From assembly GCA_015243575.1 (NCBI GenBank), contig CP042469.1, positions 3,376,929-3,440,928 of the forward strand: a stretch of 64,000 nt of DNA, in the 5' to 3' direction. The stretch is from Clostridiales bacterium. GTDB lineage: Bacteria; Bacillota; Clostridia; Peptostreptococcales; Anaerovoracaceae. Below, one piece after another: positions 62,489 through 64,000 of this stretch. Within the stretch, counting starts at the first letter, position 1; every line of letters begins with the position of its first letter. The translations under genes were made by a program, and so were the position numbers. The notes below the pieces were generated by a model. The model had not been told where the DNA came from, did no database searches, and was given only the letters and a program-made list of their open reading frames with translations.

Positions 62489-63598
62489 ATGGAGAACCGA
62501 AAAACCGCTTTGGTTCTGGGCGGCGGCGGCGCCAGAGGCGCTTATGAAGTAGGCGTATGGCAGGCTCTGCGAGAGCTTGGGATCAGGATTGATCTTGTAA
62601 CAGGCTCATCGGTAGGCGCTATTAACGGTGCCCTTGTTGCACAGGACGCATTCGATCTGGCAGTCACACTTTGGAGGGATATCGACACTTCCATGGTCTT
62701 TGATATGGATCTCAAAGACCTAATCTCAAACAACGGAATTGACAATAGTAAACTGAAAGCTCTTCTGACGAAGTATATCGACGAGACAGCAGTTCGCAGC
62801 TCTACAATAGATTACGGTCTTATCACAGCAGAGCTGCCCTCAATGACACCTAAATCGCTAACGAAAGAGCAAATTCCAAACGGCAAGCTAATTGATTATA
62901 TCTTAGCCAGTTCCACCTTATTTCCACTCATGAAAAGCTATGAGATAGACAGTCTGAAGTACATCGACGGCGGGTTTACCGATAACCTTCCTGTCGGCCT
63001 TGCCGTTGATGGCGGTGCCACCCATATCATTGCCGTTGATTTGGATGCCGTAGGAATTATCAGGCGAAATAAAATGACCAATGCCGATTATCTCCGTGTG
63101 ATACAATGCCCTTGGGATCTTGGGAACATTTTGATCTTTGATAAATTCAACTCAAAACGAATACTTCGGCTGGGCTACCTGGATGCCCTTAAAGCTTTTG
63201 GTGCCTACGACGGACATTTTTTCTGTTTCGTTAAAGGAGAATTTGACAAGAGAAGCCTAAGAGGTGCAGATACTGCAGGGCGCATTTTCGGACTGAATCC
63301 GGAGATTCTCTATAAGAAGCACATTTATAATCTTCATCTAAAGGAAGCGGTAGACGCCCATATTCAGGAGACGGATAAAGAGCTGAGTACGTTATCCGGA
63401 AGTCTTAAGGGCAAACTGCTGGAGGGTTTTGTCAAAGCGAAATCGAGCCTCAATCAGAAAACGATCACGCTGATGATTGCTAAAAGTCTGAGGGAAACCA
63501 GCGACACGAAAAACATCTTCCTTACCAAGCCAGCCATGAAGCTTCTGCGGGAGGAAATTCCCTCTGCTAATTATTTGGTCAAGGAAGGTTTGATATAG
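62489..63598 (+). CDS. Patatin-like phospholipase
   Basis: 369 residues. Oxyanion loop GGGGARGAYE (11-20), nucleophile Ser41 in GSSVG, and catalytic Asp160 in DGGFTDNLP. It hydrolyses acyl ester bonds of lipids. It starts 9 nt after the exchanger gene and shares its transcript. The C-terminal 130 residues (charged helices) are not recognised. A 29-bp duplication covers its stop codon. Confidence 0.9.
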   Translation: MENRKTALVLGGGGARGAYEVGVWQALRELGIRIDLVTGSSVGAINGALVAQDAFDLAVTLWRDIDTSMVFDMDLKDLISNNGIDNSKLKALLTKYIDETAVRSSTIDYGLITAELPSMTPKSLTKEQIPNGKLIDYILASSTLFPLMKSYEIDSLKYIDGGFTDNLPVGLAVDGGATHIIAVDLDAVGIIRRNKMTNADYLRVIQCPWDLGNILIFDKFNSKRILRLGYLDALKAFGAYDGHFFCFVKGEFDKRSLRGADTAGRIFGLNPEILYKKHIYNLHLKEAVDAHIQETDKELSTLSGSLKGKLLEGFVKAKSSLNQKTITLMIAKSLRETSDTKNIFLTKPAMKLLREEIPSANYLVKEGLI

Positions 63599-63641
63599 AG
63601 GAAGGGCTTTGAGAAGGTTTGATATAGAGGAAGGGCTTTGA
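63584..63641 (+). repeat. Perfect 29-bp tandem duplication across the patatin stop codon
   Basis: Copies at 63584-63612 and 63613-63641 are identical. The first holds the last codons and TAG of the patatin gene. Because the stop is in copy 1, the protein is unaffected. Confidence 0.9.
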
Positions 63642-63688
63642 TTAAACTTCTTCTAAAAATAGAAACAAAAGATAACGGAGGTTAAATC

Positions 63689-64000
63689 ATGTTAAAGAAT
63701 CCAGAACAAACGATTGGAACTCTAATTGATAAGCAGGGTGTTTCATTTATCAGCTCTATTGGAGAAGATGGTTTTCCCTGCACAAAAGCAATGCTCCCCC
63801 CGAGAAAACGAGAGGGAATCAAAATCTTCTATTTTACAACAAATACGTCTTCCATGCGGGTGTCTCAATATCGGGCAAATCCGAAAGCATGCATTTACTT
63901 TTGTGACAAGAGGTTTTTCCGCGGGGCGATGTTGCAGGGAACCATGGAGGTTCTCGAAGACCATGCGAGCAAGGAGATGATATGGCGGGAAGGCGACAAT
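63689..64000 (+). CDS. Pyridoxamine 5'-phosphate oxidase-fold protein, N-terminal part
   Basis: 104 codons before the right edge. ATG 63689 follows ACGGAGG. Sequence features: GVSFISSIGEDGFPCTKAML, FYFTTNTSSMRVSQYRANP, CIYFCDKRFFRGAMLQGTME, which match the small FMN-binding general-stress/PNPOx-like group. FMN or other flavin binding is expected; the reaction is unknown. Confidence 0.85.
   Translation, partial: MLKNPEQTIGTLIDKQGVSFISSIGEDGFPCTKAMLPPRKREGIKIFYFTTNTSSMRVSQYRANPKACIYFCDKRFFRGAMLQGTMEVLEDHASKEMIWREGDN

Overview
The window looks like a chromosomal segment of a strictly anaerobic, low-to-mid GC Clostridia-type Firmicute. Supporting signs are the AGGAGG ribosome sites with many TTG/GTG starts, an ATP synthase whose c subunit carries the sodium-binding residue set, a butyryl-CoA dehydrogenase-EtfBA cluster, thiolase, a CoA-dependent succinate-semialdehyde dehydrogenase, and no respiratory genes. 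The left-edge putrescine aminotransferase plus the butyrate-type genes fit an amine- or amino-acid-fermenting organism, possibly of the Anaerovorax kind. That placement is inference; there is no rRNA or other marker here.

Layout, left to right. 1-6.1 kb: putrescine aminotransferase (cut by the window edge) with a sigma-54-type promoter and a distant inverted repeat, a radical SAM protein, a split ThrE-type exporter, and feoAB. 6.1-10 kb: a CorA-family transporter behind a riboswitch-like leader, a soluble PAS histidine kinase, and a membrane diguanylate cyclase. 10.1-17.5 kb: a complete nine-gene atp operon (atpI-B-E-F-H-A-G-D-C, minus strand) with its own promoter and terminator, interrupted between atpG and atpD by two tandem copies of a 115-bp repeat. 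17.6-27.5 kb: a long minus-strand series running yhbY, DUF218, truA, metF, metH, dCMP deaminase, tagO-like, wecB, MATE.

27.6-33.3 kb: an efflux operon (TolC-like protein, HlyD adaptor, two ABC-2 permeases, no ATPase) with a divergent TetR regulator. 33.2-37 kb: a lone prepilin peptidase and a large hybrid histidine kinase. 37-43.5 kb: malic enzyme, fumarase, CoA-acylating aldehyde dehydrogenase, glnS, and an Lrp regulator. 43.5-45.5 kb: bioY-bioB under a well-formed BirA operator. 45.5-51 kb: an HxlR regulator divergent from bcd-etfB-etfA (etfA frameshifted by a 2-nt loss) and a convergent thiolase. 51-53.5 kb: DUF2156 protein, isochorismatase-fold hydrolase, surE.

54-57 kb holds the most unusual locus: a duplicated DUF1538 membrane protein with a long acidic tail, followed by three genes for small PII-like proteins and closed by a 46-bp perfect palindrome. 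It reads as a self-contained PII-gated membrane system of unknown substrate. 57-64 kb: a sirtuin, a D-2-hydroxyacid dehydrogenase, an uncharacterised radical SAM/DUF4130 nucleic-acid pair, a CaCA cation exchanger, a patatin-like lipase, and the start of a pyridoxamine-phosphate-oxidase-fold protein.

No rRNA, tRNA, CRISPR array, prophage or intact insertion sequence was recognised. All family assignments come from reading motifs and from memory of the families; no database search was run.
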